Of a DNA stretch of 16,944 bases, positions 14,457 to 16,944 are shown piece after piece; within the stretch, counting starts at the first letter, position 1, and each line of letters begins with the position of its first letter. Below the pieces are notes generated by a model. It did not search any database. It was not told the DNA's origin and worked only from the letters and a program-made list of their open reading frames with translations. The stretch comes from Treponema sp. (GTDB lineage Bacteria; Spirochaetota; Spirochaetia; Treponematales; Treponemataceae), in contig JABUUX010000168.1 of assembly GCA_021442965.1 (NCBI GenBank), positions 1 through 16,944 on the forward strand, in the 5' to 3' direction. A program made the translations under genes and the position numbers.

Positions 14457-15401
14457 ATGGAAAAAACAGGAAAAATTCCAGGTTACATTCTTGCTGCAAT
14501 TTCTATTTTTATTTGGGGTATTACCTTTGTCAGCACAAAAGCCCTTTTGAATTATTTTTCATCACTGGAAATAATGTTCATAAGATATACGGCAGCTTAC
14601 ATTGGATTATGGATAATAAGACCCAAAATATTAAAATTAAATTCAAAAAAAGATGAAATCATTTTTTCACTTGCAGGACTTACCGGTGTTACCCTTTATC
14701 AGTTTACAGAAAATGTTGCCATAAATTTTACAACTGCCTCAAACGTTAGTATTATAGTTTCCATTTGTCCTATGTTTACAGCTATTATTTCCCAGCTTTT
14801 TTTAAAAGAAAAACATATAAACTTTTGGTTTGTTATTGGCTTTATTATTGCACTTACGGGAATAGCACTTGTAAGTTTTAACGGAAAAACAGAATTCCAG
14901 CTGAACCCAAAAGGAGATTTTTTAGCTTTAGTTGCCGGAATATCTTGGGGCTTTTATTCTATGTTTGTTTCTATAATTAATAAAAAAGGCTATGAAAGCA
15001 TTCTTTGTACCAGACGATATTTTTTTTATGCAATAATTTGGATGATTCCTCTTTTAATTTGGGGCGCCCTTAAAAAAACTCCTGATGCAACTATTTTTGT
15101 AAATCTTTCTGTTCAGGAAAACTTACTTCGGTTTGCACGTCCTATGAACTGGGTAAACCTTTTGTTCCTGGGGTTTGGCGCTTCGGCGTTTTGTTTTGTG
15201 GCATGGAATATCGTATGTAATTCCCTTGGAACAGTAAAAGCCACAGTTGGTATTTATCTTATTCCCGTAGTCACCATTATTTTTGCTTTTATTTTTCTTG
15301 GAGAAAAAATCACTTGGATGGGATTATTGGGTACTGCTCTAACTATTACAGGTCTTTTCTTAAGCGGAAAGAAAACAGCCACGCCTGAAAATTCAAATTA
15401 A
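14457..15401 (+). CDS. EamA family (drug/metabolite transporter superfamily) permease
   Basis: This inner-membrane protein has 314 residues and about ten hydrophobic helices in two homologous EamA halves (about 8-140 and 155-305). Typical signatures are AAISIFIWGITFVSTKALL at the start, a charged loop after helix 2, and GDFLALVAGISWGFYSMFV at the start of the second half. The end is VTIIFAFIFLGEKITWMGLLGTALTITGLFLSG. Family members export or import amino acids, nucleosides or other metabolites; the substrate cannot be predicted. GGAGA lies upstream at a rather long spacing. It follows the HAD phosphatase by 23 nt on the same strand. No terminator is evident after its stop. Confidence 0.9.
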   Translation: MEKTGKIPGYILAAISIFIWGITFVSTKALLNYFSSLEIMFIRYTAAYIGLWIIRPKILKLNSKKDEIIFSLAGLTGVTLYQFTENVAINFTTASNVSIIVSICPMFTAIISQLFLKEKHINFWFVIGFIIALTGIALVSFNGKTEFQLNPKGDFLALVAGISWGFYSMFVSIINKKGYESILCTRRYFFYAIIWMIPLLIWGALKKTPDATIFVNLSVQENLLRFARPMNWVNLLFLGFGASAFCFVAWNIVCNSLGTVKATVGIYLIPVVTIIFAFIFLGEKITWMGLLGTALTITGLFLSGKKTATPENSN

Positions 15402-15472
15402 TTATTTATGCATATTTTGTAATCTTCTTTTTTTCATTAAACTAGACTTGAAATTTTATATGGAGTCTTTTT

Positions 15473-16944
15473 ATGGAAAACAAAATCTGCGACTGCAACG
15501 GAATCCCTTATCCGGAATTTACAAAAGGATGTGTAACATACTGCCAGAAACTTTCGGGGGCTGTTCCTGAAGGAAGCGTTTACTCTCTTAAACTATTAAT
15601 CAAAGGAAAAAAGAAACCAATTCCGGGACAGTTCTATATGCTGCATCCTGTAAAGAGTGACTGTCTTCTTGCTCGCCCTATCAGTGTTTTTCATTCAGAA
15701 CAAAATGGTGATTCTGTAGAAGTTACATTCCTTATTTTACTGAAAGGAACAGGTACTGCAGAACTTTGCAGTCTTAAAATAAATGATGAAATCAAGGTTC
15801 TGGGACCTTTAGGAAATATCTTTCCCAAGCCAGAATGTAATGCAAATGTAAATACAAAAGTTATGATTGTAGGGGGAGGAATTGGCGTTGCGCCTGTTGC
15901 AGGCTTTGCAGAAAGTCTTCCTGAAAAATCCTATGATTTTGTAGCGGCTTTTAAAAGCGGAGCCTACGGACTTGATAATCTTAAAGCCGATAAACTGTTA
16001 ATCACAACAGATGACGGCTCAATAGGAATAAAGGGTATGGTTTCTGCCGCCCTCACCGAAGACCTTCTTAAAAACGGAAACTACAGTGCAGTTTATGCAT
16101 GCGGCCCTGCTCCAATGCTAAACTATGTAAAACAGATTTCTGAAAAACTCAGGATAAAATGCTGGCTCAGTATGGAAGCCCGTATGGCATGCGGAATGGG
16201 AGTTTGTCTTGGCTGTACAATTGAAACAACAGAAGGCTTAAAACGATGCTGTAAAGATGGTCCTGTATTTGACAGTAAAATTCTTTCTTTCCCACAGTTC
16301 AAAGAATCCTTCTGTGCAAAACCTAACCGCTTTGGAAGCGAAGCCGCAAAACCTGGAGAACCTCAAAAAGATTTTGCCCCAGACCTTTCGTTCAACTTCA
16401 AAGGAGTGAGATTTGAAAATCCTCTGATTGGAAGTTCAGGAACATTCGGTTTTGGAACTGAATACGAATCTGTTTTTGATGTAAACAGACTGGGTGGCAT
16501 TTCTTCTAAAGGACTTACACTTGAACCACGACAGGGAAATGCGGGAACCAGAATTTGGGAAACTCCAAGCGGAGTCATGAATTCTATAGGACTTCAAAAT
16601 CCTGGCATTCCTCATTTTATTGAACATGAACTCCCTGCCATGCTTAACCTTAAACCCGTTACAATTGCAAACCTTTCAGGATCCACAACAGAAAGCTACG
16701 TAGAAGGAGCAAAACTTTTGGACAAAACTGCGGTTCCTGTTATCGAACTGAATATTTCCTGCCCTAACGTTGCGGCGGGAGGTGCTTCATTCGGCATGAC
16801 CTGTCAAAGTGCCGGTTCTATTGTAAAAGAAATTCGAAAAGCAACATCCAAACCTCTTATGGTAAAACTTACACCTCAGGCACCAGCTTTGAATGAAGTA
16901 GCTCTTTCCTGCATTGAAGCAGGTGCCGATGCCATAAGCCTTTG
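15473..16944 (+). CDS. pyrKD: PyrK-PyrD fusion: dihydroorotate dehydrogenase with fused electron-transfer subunit (cut by right edge)
   Basis: The frame is open from the ATG at 15473 to the window end (490 codons, no stop). It would oxidise dihydroorotate to orotate in pyrimidine synthesis and pass electrons to NAD+. Residues about 15-270 are PyrK-like. The flavin-site motif is RPISVF at 68-73, the nucleotide-binding loop is GGGIGVAP at 134-141, and YACGPAPML lies at 208-216. The [2Fe-2S] cysteines are 240, 245, 248 and 260 in CGMGVCLGC...CKDGPVF. After a linker (about 271-304), a class 1B PyrD domain begins: NPLIGSSGTFG at 316-326, SSKGLTLEPRQGN at 344-356, NSIGLQNPG at 370-378, and the active-site loop ELNISCPN with Cys430, then VKLTP at 464-468. 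These are normally two subunits from two genes. GGAG stands 7 bases before the start. The barrel C-terminus lies beyond the window. Confidence 0.93.
   Translation, partial: MENKICDCNGIPYPEFTKGCVTYCQKLSGAVPEGSVYSLKLLIKGKKKPIPGQFYMLHPVKSDCLLARPISVFHSEQNGDSVEVTFLILLKGTGTAELCSLKINDEIKVLGPLGNIFPKPECNANVNTKVMIVGGGIGVAPVAGFAESLPEKSYDFVAAFKSGAYGLDNLKADKLLITTDDGSIGIKGMVSAALTEDLLKNGNYSAVYACGPAPMLNYVKQISEKLRIKCWLSMEARMACGMGVCLGCTIETTEGLKRCCKDGPVFDSKILSFPQFKESFCAKPNRFGSEAAKPGEPQKDFAPDLSFNFKGVRFENPLIGSSGTFGFGTEYESVFDVNRLGGISSKGLTLEPRQGNAGTRIWETPSGVMNSIGLQNPGIPHFIEHELPAMLNLKPVTIANLSGSTTESYVEGAKLLDKTAVPVIELNISCPNVAAGGASFGMTCQSAGSIVKEIRKATSKPLMVKLTPQAPALNEVALSCIEAGADAISL

Noticed and set aside
15417..15443. 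Possible promoter for pyrKD (TTGTAA, 15 bases, TAAACT)
   Set aside because: Spacing is short and both hexamers are weak in very AT-rich DNA. I cannot separate it from chance, though a promoter somewhere in 15402-15472 is likely.
15402..15472. Terminator or pyrimidine-responsive leader before pyrKD
   Set aside because: No GC-rich hairpin with a T run and no attenuator-like alternative stems are visible in these 71 bases.

Overview
The window looks like core chromosome from a low-GC Spirochaete, most likely a free-living or gut/oral Treponema-type organism. This is inferred from the gene mix, not from a marker gene: a large cytoplasmic protein resembling a spirochaete-restricted family, an M23 peptidase-bactofilin pair beside YaaR and a RicT/PSP1 protein, a short divergent RpoN, and a dihydroorotate dehydrogenase fused to its electron-transfer subunit. 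There are no tRNAs, rRNAs, insertion sequences, phage genes or CRISPR arrays. The only repeat-element signal is a short palindromic/direct repeat at the extreme left edge.

Layout, left to right. Positions 1-265 hold a REP-like repeat and no convincing gene. A plus-strand argA (266-1594) follows, with a strong bidirectional terminator. A minus-strand block comes next: a small DUF4190-like membrane protein with its own promoter, the ribosome-associated ABC-F ATPase EttA, and a compact five-gene cluster transcribed from 9060 down to 3903 (TatD nuclease, tRNA-dihydrouridine synthase, a 527-aa protein of unknown function, a GAF-GGDEF diguanylate cyclase, and a rhomboid protease). The gaps in that cluster are 7, 17 and 6 nt, and the last two genes overlap by 8 nt, so it is probably one operon. 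A divergent promoter region (about 9097-9177) separates it from a four-gene plus-strand operon (9221-12207): M23 endopeptidase, bactofilin, YaaR, and RicT/PSP1. That operon ends at a hairpin terminator.

The right part holds rpoN on the minus strand, diverging across only 41 nt from a HAD phosphatase that is followed by an EamA transporter. The window ends inside a pyrK-pyrD fusion gene on the plus strand, which is cut by the right edge.

Functionally the most coherent unit is the 9221-12207 operon. A membrane-anchored peptidoglycan endopeptidase beside a bactofilin scaffold is a known cell-shape arrangement in curved and helical bacteria. Its linkage here to YaaR and to the cysteine-rich RicT protein suggests possible coupling of wall shaping to another regulatory function. 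The 9060-3903 operon mixes RNA modification, nuclease and c-di-GMP signalling genes around one uncharacterised protein. Biosynthesis is represented by the first step of arginine synthesis (argA) and the fourth step of pyrimidine synthesis (pyrKD).
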